Notes: generated by a model not told the origin, from the sequence alone. A stretch of DNA of 64,000 nt from Pseudolachnospira sp051055405 (GCF_051055405.1 NZ_CP167068.1:1-64000); one strand, 5' to 3'; shown: positions 30,876 through 39,682, numbered from the stretch's first letter. Program-made: numbers and translations.

Positions 30876-31909
30876 AAAAGTGGGCCGTATGGCTGTTGAT
30901 AGGGTTGCTGGCTTTTTCTGGATGCAGCAAAGAAACACCGCCGGAACCAACCAAGACCAGTTTGGAAGAAACCGAGCCGAAAGAGTCCCCATTTCAGCTT
31001 TCCATTGCCACTTCCGCGAATTTAGATTCCTTTTCCGGAAGGCTGATTCAGGAAAAAGCAAAAGAGTGGAATCTTGCTTCCAAAGGCCAGGTAAAAGTAG
31101 ACTTTTACGGGAATGGAAGTTTGGGGGACGATGAGACTTTGATTCAGGCGGTCAGCCGGGGAACGGTTTCCATTGTGATGATGGATCCCAGTTTGTATAC
31201 GCCGGTGGTGCCGGAAGCGGTATTTTTTGCCGTGCCGCTGCTGTATCCTACGCTGGAGGAATACAATGATTTTTTCTGCGGTGGCTTTCGGGGGAAGATG
31301 GAAGGTTACTTTGAAGAGGCTGGCTTGAAATTGCTCGATTGCCAGGCAACTGGCTGGAAATATTTGACCAGTACGGTGCCGCTGGTTTCCCAAAGCGATT
31401 TCAGTAAGCTGAACCTTCGAGTCGTCAATAATCCATATCGTCAAAGCTTTTGGAACGCCTGCGGTATATCCTGCGGAATGCTTCCCTTTTCCGATCTTTT
31501 TATGGCGTTAAAGGACGGAACCTTCAATGCCCAGGAAAATTCCTTGGAAACCATTGTGGCGGGCCGATTTTGGGAGGTTCAGAAATATTTGATTGATACC
31601 AGGCATCTTCCCACGTTTCGTTCCTTTGTCATGAACAGAGAGGCTTATGAGGCGCTTCCGGAGGATGTAAAGGAGGGGCTTTTGGCGTTCCTGAAAGATA
31701 TTTCAGAATCCTATCAGAACGAACGTCCTGGGCTGGAAGAACAATTTTTGCAAAAACTTCTGGAAGAAGGAGGTATGGAGTATCAGGAGGCAAGCGATGC
31801 GGCCTTGGCTTTGATGCAGGAGGGAAAAATCGCTTTCTTAAATCGATTGAAGGAAACGGTGGGGGAAGAAGCTGTAAATGAATTCCTGAAGAAGGTGGAA
31901 AATGGATGA
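30872..31909 (+). CDS. Orphan TRAP-type (DctP) substrate-binding lipoprotein
   Basis: This 345-residue lipoprotein (signal MKKWAVWLLIGLLAFSGC) has a DctP-type domain: VDFYGNGSLGDDETLIQAVSRG, FSKLNLRVVNNPYRQSFWNA with the conserved Arg, and LKDGTFNAQENSLETI. It shares the gene junction ATGA with the membrane AraC regulator. It is followed by a different transcription unit, so no membrane subunits go with it directly. It may serve system 1 upstream as a second binding protein. It may instead act as an extracytoplasmic sensor for the regulator, as binding proteins do in some two-component systems. The second reading is inference from gene coupling. Confidence 0.85.
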   Translation: MKKWAVWLLIGLLAFSGCSKETPPEPTKTSLEETEPKESPFQLSIATSANLDSFSGRLIQEKAKEWNLASKGQVKVDFYGNGSLGDDETLIQAVSRGTVSIVMMDPSLYTPVVPEAVFFAVPLLYPTLEEYNDFFCGGFRGKMEGYFEEAGLKLLDCQATGWKYLTSTVPLVSQSDFSKLNLRVVNNPYRQSFWNACGISCGMLPFSDLFMALKDGTFNAQENSLETIVAGRFWEVQKYLIDTRHLPTFRSFVMNREAYEALPEDVKEGLLAFLKDISESYQNERPGLEEQFLQKLLEEGGMEYQEASDAALALMQEGKIAFLNRLKETVGEEAVNEFLKKVENG

Positions 31910-31937
31910 CAGGATTGTGGATCGTATTGTAGAATGC

Positions 31938-31965
31938 TTGACAAATGGATACGGAGAGTTATAAT
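31938..31965 (+). promoter_or_regulatory. Promoter of the cobalamin-riboswitch operon
   Basis: The -35 is TTGACA (31938-31943) and the -10 is TATAAT (31960-31965), both perfect, with a 16-base spacer. The riboswitch starts about 20 bases downstream. Confidence 0.85.
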
Positions 31966-31984
31966 GTTAGCAAAACCTAAGGCG

Positions 31985-32190
31985 TTTGCGTGCCGTATGT
32001 CCGTCCAAAGCGGCGGCGTGCGGAGAATAGGGAATGCGGTGCAAGGCCGCAGCGGTACCCGCCACTGTATGCGCATAGGCCCCGCACGGGACAAAAGTCC
32101 GTCATTGGGAGCAGAAAGCTCCTGAGAAGGCGGTGCGGAGGCTGATTTAAAGCGTGAGCCAGGAGACCTGCGTAGGACGTGTTGAGTTAC
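31985..32190 (+). promoter_or_regulatory. Cobalamin (adenosylcobalamin-type) riboswitch
   Basis: The conserved core GGGAATGCGGTGCAAGGCC and CCCGCCACTGT (32030-32070) and the B12 box AGCCAGGAGACCTGC (32157-32171) are in the right order and spacing. GTCC near 31998 and GGAC near 32175 could start the closing P1 helix. Cobalamin binding normally turns downstream genes off. A terminator hairpin at 32249-32282 is the likely expression platform. The controlled genes are a binding protein, a FecCD permease and an ATPase. Confidence 0.93.
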
Positions 32191-32248
32191 TCTTTTCCCC
32201 GGGAATCAGGGAGAGGGGTGGAGTTGATTTTGTTTGCGCAAAAACGGG

Positions 32249-32282
32249 GCGCGGCAGCAGAAAGCTGCCGCGCTTATTTTTT
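32249..32282 (+). terminator. Terminator hairpin of the cobalamin riboswitch
   Basis: A 10-bp perfect stem, GCGCGGCAGC (32249-32258) with GCTGCCGCGC (32264-32273), is followed by TTATTTTTT. It lies between the riboswitch aptamer and the first gene, as expected for transcriptional control. Confidence 0.9.
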
Positions 32283-32332
32283 GCACACGAACGCGGAAGG
32301 AAAAATTTTTAAGACAGAAAGGAAAAGTAACC

Positions 32333-33448
32333 ATGAAGAAACAGTGTGCATTGCTGCTGGCTTTGGCGATGGTATTTACCATGACAGCCTGCGGCAGCCA
32401 GACAGAAGAGACTGTCACGAAATCCGGCGCCGCCGAGGCGGAAACCACCGCGTTTGACAAAACGGAAGCAGCAGCGGAGTCTACTGCCGCAGCTGGAACA
32501 ACGGCGCAGGCGGGGAACTCTGCCGAAGGTTATCCGGTTACCTATACGACTTACAACTACGCGAAGGAGCCGGTAGAATTTACGGTGGAGAAGACTCCGG
32601 AGCGTGTATGGGCGCACGCCCAAGACAGCGTGGAGATCCTGCTGGCGCTGGGGCTTGGGGATAAGATCGTTGGAGCTTCCGGCCTAGACGGTGAAGTACG
32701 TCCGGAGCTGGCGGGGGATTTCGCCAAGCTCAACTACTATGAAAGCATGCCGTCCAAAGAGGAGATCCTAGCGCTGGAACCGGATTTTATCGTCGGCTGG
32801 TATTCCACTTTTGGCGAGAAGCGTCTGGGCGATGTGGATTTCTGGCATGAGCGGGGCGTCGGTACCTGGATGGCGCTGAACAGCGCTTGCCGTGGTCCGG
32901 CGGTTGAGAACAATCAGACCGTGGAGTACGAGTGTGAAGATATTCTGGCTCTCGGCCGGATTTTTGGTGTGGAGGACCGGGCGCAGGCGTTGGTGGACGA
33001 GATTCTTGGGTCCTGCGATAACATCAATACCACTTTGGGCGATACTGCGCGGGCGAAGACTGCGGTGCTCGAGGATGAAGGCGGTACCTACCGTGTATAT
33101 GGACAGGATGTGCTGGGCGGAAATGTGGCGGAACATGGAGGAGCAGAGCTGGTTGCAGGCCTCCACGGCAACAACGAAAACCTCAGCGCAGAGGATCTCA
33201 TCGCCCTGAACCCAGAAGTCATTTTTATGGTCTGGTATGAGGGATATACGGTGGGCGACGCTGTGGTTGAGAGCGATGAGGCGGCGGCTGGCCTGATTCT
33301 GGACAATCCCGCTTTTGCCAGCTTGCAGGCGGTGCAGAACGGCCGCGTGTACGGTATCAACCTGAAATATACTTATTGCAGCGGAATGAATACCCTTGAG
33401 GGCATTGAGTATTTCGCCGCCCATCTGTACCCCGACCTGTTCGACTAA
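32333..33448 (+). CDS. ABC transporter substrate-binding lipoprotein, probably for corrinoids
   Basis: This 371-residue lipoprotein (signal MKKQCALLLALAMVFTMTAC) has a Thr/Ala-rich linker and a type III periplasmic-binding fold: ERVWAHAQDSVEILLALGLGDKIVGAS near the start, ILALEPDFIVGWYS and ALNPEVIFMVWYEG. It heads a three-gene ABC importer. The class takes up siderophores, haem or cobalamin, and the upstream cobalamin riboswitch makes a corrinoid the best guess (BtuF role). The ATG at 32333 behind AGAAAGGAAAAG is preferred, since in-frame sequence further upstream lies in the riboswitch. Confidence 0.88.
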   Translation: MKKQCALLLALAMVFTMTACGSQTEETVTKSGAAEAETTAFDKTEAAAESTAAAGTTAQAGNSAEGYPVTYTTYNYAKEPVEFTVEKTPERVWAHAQDSVEILLALGLGDKIVGASGLDGEVRPELAGDFAKLNYYESMPSKEEILALEPDFIVGWYSTFGEKRLGDVDFWHERGVGTWMALNSACRGPAVENNQTVEYECEDILALGRIFGVEDRAQALVDEILGSCDNINTTLGDTARAKTAVLEDEGGTYRVYGQDVLGGNVAEHGGAELVAGLHGNNENLSAEDLIALNPEVIFMVWYEGYTVGDAVVESDEAAAGLILDNPAFASLQAVQNGRVYGINLKYTYCSGMNTLEGIEYFAAHLYPDLFD

Positions 33449-33494
33449 GGCAGGGCGAGTATTATAATACATATCGGGACAGGAAATGTGAGAT

Positions 33495-34568
33495 ATGGAT
33501 ATCAAAAAAGGAATCTTTCGCGGAAAGCCGGCTTACTGGATTGCTATTCTTGTGTTGGCGGCGGGGCTGGTTTTCTCTCTGGCGGTTGCGGTGACCATCG
33601 GCTCGGTGGACCTTAAAATCGGCGAGGTGTACCGGGTAATCTTTTATAAGCTATTTGGCTGGGGCGATCCTGCTATATACGGAAAGGGAAGCCTCAGCGA
33701 TATCGTGTGGTTTGTGCGGCTGCCGCGCCTGATTTTGTCGGCGGGCGTCGGCTGTGCGTTGGCCCTTTCGGGGGTGGTGATGCAGGCGATTGTGAAAAAT
33801 CCGCTGGCAGACCCATATGTGTTGGGGATTTCCTCCGGCGCAAGTCTGGGCGCCACGCTGGCCATTATTTTAGGCGTTGGCTCCTTTCTGGGCGGCGGCT
33901 TTGTGGGCATGATGGCATTTTTAGGCGCCTTCGGCGTATCCATATCTGTCATTTTCCTGGCGAATATCGGCGGGCGGGCGACCTCGGTCAAGCTGATTCT
34001 TTCCGGTACGGCGATGTCAGCCATCTGCGGAGCCGTTTCTAACTTTGTTCTGTATGTGGTAAATACGAGTTCAGGCGCCATGGAGGCGGTGCTGCGCTGG
34101 ACCATGGGGAGTATGGCGGGCGCAAGTTGGGATACGAACTTGTGGATGCTGGCGACGGCCTTTGGCGGGATGCTGTTTTTCTGGACGCAGTTTCGTACCT
34201 TAAATCTGATGCTGCTGGGCGATGAGAGCGCCGTCACCCTGGGTACGGATCTCCACCGATGGAGAGTGCTTTATCTGATCGTGGCTTCACTGATGGTGGG
34301 ATTTGCAGTATATACCGCGGGCGTCATCGGCTTTGTGGGCTTGATTGTTCCCCATGTGGCGCGTATCTTTTTTGGCACCGATCATAAAAAGCTGATACCC
34401 ATTGCGGCGCTTTTGGGAGCGATTTTTCTGCTGTGGATGGATGTGCTCTGCCGAGTACTGCTCGAACGCAAGGAACTGCCCATTGGTATCCTGACGGCAA
34501 TGGTCGGCGCGCCGATCTTTATCTACTTGATGGCGCGCAAAAAATATGGCTTCGGAGGTAAGGACTGA
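33495..34568 (+). CDS. FecCD/BtuC-family ABC transporter permease
   Basis: This 357-residue integral membrane protein has about ten hydrophobic segments. FecCD family features are RLPRLILSAGVGCALALSGVVMQAIVKNPLADPYVLGISSGASLG, which includes the coupling region, and later GFVGLIVPHVAR. It forms the channel for the substrate delivered by the lipoprotein upstream. Its stop overlaps the ATG of the ATPase gene (one base shared). Under the riboswitch its likely cargo is a corrinoid. Confidence 0.92.
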   Translation: MDIKKGIFRGKPAYWIAILVLAAGLVFSLAVAVTIGSVDLKIGEVYRVIFYKLFGWGDPAIYGKGSLSDIVWFVRLPRLILSAGVGCALALSGVVMQAIVKNPLADPYVLGISSGASLGATLAIILGVGSFLGGGFVGMMAFLGAFGVSISVIFLANIGGRATSVKLILSGTAMSAICGAVSNFVLYVVNTSSGAMEAVLRWTMGSMAGASWDTNLWMLATAFGGMLFFWTQFRTLNLMLLGDESAVTLGTDLHRWRVLYLIVASLMVGFAVYTAGVIGFVGLIVPHVARIFFGTDHKKLIPIAALLGAIFLLWMDVLCRVLLERKELPIGILTAMVGAPIFIYLMARKKYGFGGKD

Positions 34569-35338
34569 TGGAGCTTTCGGTAAAGCAGATGGAAGCGGTG
34601 CTTAGCGGTAATTACATCCTTAAGGGGATCGATCTGGAAGCAGGGGAGAGGGAGTTGATCGGTGTGATCGGTCCCAATGGCTGTGGGAAATCCACCCTGC
34701 TTAAGTGCATCTACCGTGTTTTGCAGCCTACGAACGGGGCCGTGTATCTGGATGGACGCGCCCTCGCTGGCTACAGTTACCGAGAGTCGGCGAAAAAGCT
34801 GGCGGTGGTGGCGCAGCACAATTTTTACAACTTTGAATTTTCGGTCAGGGAAGTTGTGTTGATGGGGCGTGCTCCCCACAAGCGGGCTCTTGACCGCGAT
34901 ACCGCGGAAGATTTCCGGATCGTGGATGAGGCCTTATCTACTGTGGGTATGGCAGCGTTTGCGGAGCGTTCTTTTTCTACCCTTTCCGGCGGCGAGCAGC
35001 AGAGGGTGATTTTGGCGCGCGCCCTTGCGCAGCAGACTCCCTGCCTGATTCTGGATGAGCCGACCAACCATCTGGACGTCAAATATCAGCTCCAGCTGAT
35101 GGATCTAGTGCGCGGGCTGGACCGCACGGTGATCACGGCAGTACATGATCTGAACATTGCCGCGATGTACTGCGATAGGCTCTATGCGGTAAAGGAGGGG
35201 CGGGTGGTAGGACAAGGCGCTCCGCGGGAGCTGCTTACCCCTGGGTTTATCCGAGAGATTTACGAAGTGGATGCCAAAGTAATGACTGACGAGGAAGGCG
35301 TGTTGCACATCCTGTATCACGCACAGAGAGGAAAATAA
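34568..35338 (+). CDS. ABC transporter ATP-binding protein (BtuD/FecE type)
   Basis: This 256-residue ATPase powers the importer. Walker A is GVIGPNGCGKSTLLKC, the Q-loop is VAQHNFYNFEFS, the signature is FSTLSGGEQQRVILARALAQ, Walker B is CLILDEPTNHLDVKYQ, and the H-loop is TAVHDLNIAAMYCD. It is translationally coupled to the permease. No clear terminator follows. The SCIFF promoter begins 54 bases downstream. Confidence 0.93.
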   Translation: MELSVKQMEAVLSGNYILKGIDLEAGERELIGVIGPNGCGKSTLLKCIYRVLQPTNGAVYLDGRALAGYSYRESAKKLAVVAQHNFYNFEFSVREVVLMGRAPHKRALDRDTAEDFRIVDEALSTVGMAAFAERSFSTLSGGEQQRVILARALAQQTPCLILDEPTNHLDVKYQLQLMDLVRGLDRTVITAVHDLNIAAMYCDRLYAVKEGRVVGQGAPRELLTPGFIREIYEVDAKVMTDEEGVLHILYHAQRGK

Positions 35339-35391
35339 TATGGCGATTCTACCGGGGTCTTTTTGAATTTTGGATTTCGTATTGACAGCGT

Positions 35392-35420
35392 TTCTACGAA
35401 ATGGTAACATAACCCTGTAT
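35392..35420 (+). promoter_or_regulatory. Promoter of the SCIFF peptide gene
   Basis: The -35 is TTGACA (35392-35397) and the -10 is TAACAT (35415-35420), with a 17-base spacer, 40 bases before the ATG. The ribosome-binding site AAAAGGAG is at 35443-35450. Confidence 0.78.
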
Positions 35421-35459
35421 GTATTGATCAAGAAATCCATAGAAAAGGAGTGAACCGAT

Positions 35460-35606
35460 ATGAAGAGAATTCAGACCCTTGCAACTCGTGATCTGGCGTC
35501 CAGCAAGAAGACCGGCGGCTGCGGAGAGTGCCAGACTTCCTGCCAATCCGCCTGCAAAACTTCCTGTGGCGTTGCCAATCAGCCCTGCGAGAAAGCTAGC
35601 AAATAA
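35460..35606 (+). CDS. scfA: SCIFF peptide (six cysteines in forty-five residues)
   Basis: This 48-residue peptide starts MKRIQTLATRDLASSKKTGG and has six cysteines spaced as CGEC, TSC, SAC, TSCG and PC in its second half. This is the SCIFF signature, a ribosomally made precursor conserved across Clostridia. Its dedicated radical-SAM maturase, encoded 113 bases downstream, forms thioether links from Cys to other residues in studied examples. It is too short for many gene finders. Its own promoter and a hairpin right behind it suggest high expression of the peptide relative to the enzyme. Its biological role is not known. Confidence 0.94.
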   Translation: MKRIQTLATRDLASSKKTGGCGECQTSCQSACKTSCGVANQPCEKASK

Positions 35607-35627
35607 GTTCGGATTCATAAGAAGACC

Positions 35628-35678
35628 AGGCTGCTGTCGGCGCCGGAGCCATCGAGGCATCCAGTACGGCAGCAGCCT
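35628..35678 (+). terminator. Hairpin between SCIFF peptide and maturase (partial terminator)
   Basis: A 12-bp stem, AGGCTGCTGTCG (35628-35639) with CGGCAGCAGCCT (35667-35678), one G-T pair, is followed by CTTTGTG. The weak T tail suggests attenuation or 3'-end protection of the peptide message, not full termination. Confidence 0.6.
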
Positions 35679-35719
35679 CTTTGTGTATACCTTTCAGTGA
35701 AAGGCAGAAGGAGAAAACA

Positions 35720-37099
35720 TTGATTCATTCCTATCAGTTAAACGGATACAATATTGTACTGGATGTGTGCAGCGGCGCGGTTCATGTGGTGGACGATGTG
35801 GCCTATGACATCATCAATCTGTATGAATCGGCGGCGGCTGATGAGATCGTAGCGAAAATGCTGGAAAAATACGGCTTTCGGGAGGACGTAAACGAATCGG
35901 AAATCCGGGAATGCCTGTCGGATATCGAAGCGTTAAAGTCGGAGGGAAAGTTATTTACCGAAGACCCTTATGCCGAGGCGGCATTTGATATGAAAAACCG
36001 CAAAACCGATGTGAAGGCCCTCTGCCTTCATGTGGCTCATACCTGCAACCTGACCTGCGAGTACTGTTTTGCCAGTCAGGGAAAGTATCACGGGGACCGG
36101 GCTTTGATGAGCTTTGAGGTGGGAAAGCAGGCCCTGGACTTTTTGATTGCCAACTCTGGATCCAGGCGGAACCTGGAAGTGGACTTTTTTGGCGGCGAGC
36201 CTTTGATGAACTGGGACGTGGTAAAGCAGTTGGTGGCGTATGCCCGGAGCGTGGAGAAGGAAGCTGGGAAAAACTTCCGGTTCACCCTGACCACCAACGG
36301 CCTTTTGTTAAATGAAGAAGTGATGGATTTTGCCAACCGGGAAATGCACAATGTGGTGCTGAGTCTGGATGGGCTTCCGGAAACCCATAACCGGCTGCGA
36401 AAGACCATAAACGGGCAGGGAAGTTATGAGATTATCGTGCCGAAATTCCAAGAGTTTGTGAAAAAACGGGGCGGAAAGAATTATTATGTCCGCGGAACCT
36501 TTACCCACAACAATGTGGAATTTACCAAAGACCTATTTCACATGGCGGATCTTGGCTTTACGGAGCTTTCCATGGAGCCGGTGGTCTGCGCGCCCGGCGA
36601 ACCCTATGCGCTTACCAAGGAGGATCTCCCGGTTTTGTTCCGCCAATATGAGATCTTAGCTGAGGAAATGTTAAAGCGGGAGAAAGAGGGAAGGCCGTTT
36701 ACATTTTACCACTATATGATCGATTTGGAGCACGGCCCCTGTATCTATAAACGGATTTCCGGCTGTGGTTCCGGTACGGAGTATTTGGCGGTTACCCCTT
36801 GGGGGGAGCTGTACCCTTGCCATCAGTTTGTGGGAGACGCGAAGTACAGTCTCGGCGATGTCTGGAAGGGAATTACAAACAGGGAGAGGCAGGAGGAGTT
36901 TAAACTCTGCAATGCCTATGCCCGGCCGGAGTGCAAGGAGTGCTGGGCCAGGCTTTATTGCAGCGGCGGCTGCGCGGCCAATGCTTACCATGCCACGGGC
37001 AGCGTCCTTGGAACCTATGAATACGGCTGCGAACTGTTCCGCAAGCGGATGGAATGCGCGATTATGTTACAGGCGGCAAGGAATGAAAAAAATATGTAA
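35720..37099 (+). CDS. scfB: SCIFF maturase, radical-SAM/SPASM thioether-forming enzyme
   Basis: This protein of about 459 residues modifies the SCIFF peptide encoded just upstream. The N-terminal region (HSYQLNGYNIVLDVCSGAVH) is the precursor-binding part seen in this family. The radical-SAM cluster motif CNLTCEYCFA lies near residue 110. The C-terminal SPASM domain has cysteines at SGCGSGTEYLAV, LYPCHQFVGD, CKECWARLYCSGGC and YGCELF, for two auxiliary 4Fe-4S clusters. The TTG at 35720 behind GGCAGAAGGAG is chosen because it matches the family's N-terminus (Met-Ile-His-Ser), and the upstream in-frame ATG at 35681 lacks a ribosome-binding site. Confidence 0.95.
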   Translation: MIHSYQLNGYNIVLDVCSGAVHVVDDVAYDIINLYESAAADEIVAKMLEKYGFREDVNESEIRECLSDIEALKSEGKLFTEDPYAEAAFDMKNRKTDVKALCLHVAHTCNLTCEYCFASQGKYHGDRALMSFEVGKQALDFLIANSGSRRNLEVDFFGGEPLMNWDVVKQLVAYARSVEKEAGKNFRFTLTTNGLLLNEEVMDFANREMHNVVLSLDGLPETHNRLRKTINGQGSYEIIVPKFQEFVKKRGGKNYYVRGTFTHNNVEFTKDLFHMADLGFTELSMEPVVCAPGEPYALTKEDLPVLFRQYEILAEEMLKREKEGRPFTFYHYMIDLEHGPCIYKRISGCGSGTEYLAVTPWGELYPCHQFVGDAKYSLGDVWKGITNRERQEEFKLCNAYARPECKECWARLYCSGGCAANAYHATGSVLGTYEYGCELFRKRMECAIMLQAARNEKNM

Positions 37100-37375
37100 A
37101 AAAGGTCTGTAGATATATAAAAATGAAATAAGAAAAAATAGATTTTAATTGGTAAAAATGGAGGAAGCCCTCCAGGATATCCCGTACCCAGAACTTAAAA
37201 AAAGCTACTTTTTGCAAGGCATAGCGGTAAAAAAATTAGAAAAACCAGGGCGGAAATTTATTCGTTATATTTTCCCCAATTTTTTGAAGAGACTTCTTGA
37301 CTTCTTGCGATTTTTGTATAATAATGAAAGTATCTATCGCCAAGGTGACAGGCGGTAAAGAAGGAGGATAAACCA
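37100..37375 (+). promoter_or_regulatory. Upstream region of the hydratase gene with probable promoter
   Basis: This AT-rich gap holds a small hairpin (GGAGG/CCTCC near 37159-37172) and a likely promoter with TTGACT at 37297-37302 and the run TATAATAAT at 37317-37325. Spacing is 16 bases if TAATAA at 37319 is the -10. A 69-codon frame at 37149 overlaps the promoter and is not convincing. Confidence 0.5.
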
Positions 37376-39661
37376 ATGAAGTTGTACGAGAACGGTGCGT
37401 ATCTCATCAATGGCGTGGACCTCGTAGAGGACACGGGAGATGTCGCTCAGGCCGTTGCCGCAAAGACCGGCAGCGCTCCGGACAAAGAGGCTGCGAAAAA
37501 AGGCACGATGGCCTATGGTATTCTTACCAGCCACAATGTTTCCGGCAATGACAAGGATTTACAGATCAAATTTGACAAGATGACCTCTCACGACATCACG
37601 TTTGTAGGTATTATTCAGACCGCGAGAGCGTCGGGCATGGAGAAATTCCCGCTGACCTATGTTCTGACCAACTGCCACAACAGCCTTTGCGCAGTAGGCG
37701 GAACCATCAACGAAGATGACCATATGTTTGGTCTGACTGCCGCTCAGAAATACGGCGGAGTATATGTACCCCCTCATCAGGCGGTTATCCATCAGTATGC
37801 AAGAGAAATGATGGCAGGCTGCGGCAAGATGATTCTGGGTTCTGACTCCCACACCCGTTACGGCGCCCTGGGTACCATGGCTGTCGGCGAAGGCGGCGGT
37901 GAGCTGGCGAAGCAGCTGTGCGGCCGTACATACGATGTAAAGATGCCTCAGGTTGTCGCGATCTACATGACTGGCAAGCCTCGCGTAGGCGTTGGCCCTC
38001 AGGACGTAGCTCTGGCGATCATCGGCAAGGTATTTAAGTGCGGCTATGTTAAGAATAAAGTAATGGAGTTCGTAGGCCCTGGTATCTCGAACCTGTCTGC
38101 TGACTTCCGTATTGGTATCGACGTAATGACCACCGAGACCACTTGCCTGTCCTCTATCTGGAGAACCGACGACAAGATCAAAGAGTGGTACGACATTCAC
38201 GGCAGAAGCGAAGAGTATGCTGAGCTGAATCCGGCTGCGGTTACCTACTACGACGGCGTTGTAGAGATCGACCTCAGCGAGATCAAGCCGATGATCGCTA
38301 TGCCGTTCCATCCGAGCATGGCTTACACCATCGACGAGGTAAATGCGAACCTGAAGGATATTCTGCATGAGACTGAGGAGAGAGCGAAAGTAAGCTTTGG
38401 CGATAAGATTCAGTATTCTCTGCAGGATAAGGTTGTAGACGGCAAGCTCTATGTGGAGCAGGGCCTGATCGCTGGCTGCGCCGGCGGCGGCTTCGAGAAC
38501 ATCATGGCTGCTACCGATATCCTGAAAGGCAAATACATCGGTTCCGACAAGTTTACCTTAAGCGTATACCCGGCTTCCACTCCGATCTACATGGAGATCA
38601 TCAAGAATGGTGCTGCGGCTGCTCTGCTTGAGACCGGTGCAATCCTGAAGACTGCTTTCTGCGGCCCTTGCTTCGGCGCTGGCGATACCCCGGCGAACAA
38701 TGCGTTCTCCATCCGTCATGCGACCCGTAACTTCCCGAACCGTGAAGGTTCCAAGGTACAGAATGGCCAGATCGCTTCCGTTGCTCTTATGGATGCTCGT
38801 TCCATCGCAGCTACCGCTGCCAACAAGGGCTTCCTGACCAGCGCGGAGAACTTCGAAGGCTTCAAGCCTTATCAGTATCACTTTGACAGCAGCATCTATG
38901 CAAATCGTGTATACGACAGCAAGGGCGTTGCTCATCCGGAAGTGGAACTGCTGGAAGGCCCGAACATCAAACCTTGGCCGGCAATGACCGCTCTGACCGA
39001 AGATGTTATGCTGAAGGTTGTTTCCGAGATCCACGATCCGGTTACCACCACCGACGAACTGATTCCGTCCGGCGAGACCTCTTCCTTCCGTTCCAACCCT
39101 CTGGGTCTGGCTGAGTTTGCTCTGAGCCGTAAGGATCCTAACTATGTTCCGAACGCGAAAGAAGTACAGGCGGTTGAGAAGGCACGTCAGGCTGGAACCA
39201 ACCCGATGGAAGACGCTGGATTCAAGGCTGCTTATGAAGCGGTTCAGAAACAGTTCCCGAATGTAGATCCGATGAACACGGCGATTGGTTCCACGATCTA
39301 TGCTGTAAAACCTGGTGATGGCTCTGCCCGTGAACAGGCTGCTTCCTGCCAGAAGGTACTGGGCGGCTGGGCGAACATCGCGAAAGAGTATGCGACCAAG
39401 AGATATCGTTCCAACCTGATCAACTGGGGCATGATGCCGTTCCTGTTTGACGGCGATGACAAGGAGCTTCCTTTTGCTCTGGGCGATTACATCTTCGTAC
39501 CTGGCATCCGCAAGGCAATCGAGGAGAAGGCTGAGGAGATCAAGGCTTACGCTGTGAAGAACGGCGCTCTGACCGAGTTTGTTGTGAAGCTTGGCGATCT
39601 GACCGACGCTGAGAGAGACATCATCAAGGCTGGATGTCTGATCAACTACTACAGAGATTAA
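37376..39661 (+). CDS. Aconitase-superfamily hydratase (YbhJ-like)
   Basis: This 761-residue protein has the [4Fe-4S] aconitase fold in four-domain layout. Visible pieces are LGSDSHTRYGALGTMAVGEGGGELA near residue 155, the cluster cysteine at TAFCGPCFGAGDTPANN near 440, and GLAEFALSRKDPNY. It is closest in overall shape to the uncharacterised E. coli hydratase YbhJ, and not to catabolic aconitase. Codon use is unusually uniform and C-rich (GGC, AAC, ATC, CTG), unlike its neighbours, which points to high expression. It has its own promoter and a strong terminator. The substrate is unknown. Confidence 0.82.
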   Translation: MKLYENGAYLINGVDLVEDTGDVAQAVAAKTGSAPDKEAAKKGTMAYGILTSHNVSGNDKDLQIKFDKMTSHDITFVGIIQTARASGMEKFPLTYVLTNCHNSLCAVGGTINEDDHMFGLTAAQKYGGVYVPPHQAVIHQYAREMMAGCGKMILGSDSHTRYGALGTMAVGEGGGELAKQLCGRTYDVKMPQVVAIYMTGKPRVGVGPQDVALAIIGKVFKCGYVKNKVMEFVGPGISNLSADFRIGIDVMTTETTCLSSIWRTDDKIKEWYDIHGRSEEYAELNPAAVTYYDGVVEIDLSEIKPMIAMPFHPSMAYTIDEVNANLKDILHETEERAKVSFGDKIQYSLQDKVVDGKLYVEQGLIAGCAGGGFENIMAATDILKGKYIGSDKFTLSVYPASTPIYMEIIKNGAAAALLETGAILKTAFCGPCFGAGDTPANNAFSIRHATRNFPNREGSKVQNGQIASVALMDARSIAATAANKGFLTSAENFEGFKPYQYHFDSSIYANRVYDSKGVAHPEVELLEGPNIKPWPAMTALTEDVMLKVVSEIHDPVTTTDELIPSGETSSFRSNPLGLAEFALSRKDPNYVPNAKEVQAVEKARQAGTNPMEDAGFKAAYEAVQKQFPNVDPMNTAIGSTIYAVKPGDGSAREQAASCQKVLGGWANIAKEYATKRYRSNLINWGMMPFLFDGDDKELPFALGDYIFVPGIRKAIEEKAEEIKAYAVKNGALTEFVVKLGDLTDAERDIIKAGCLINYYRD

Positions 39662-39682
39662 TAAAAATTCTTTGATTTGAGA

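Noticed and set aside
37149..37358. A 69-codon frame before the hydratase gene
   Set aside because: It covers the probable promoter, has a poor ribosome-binding site and matches no family I know.
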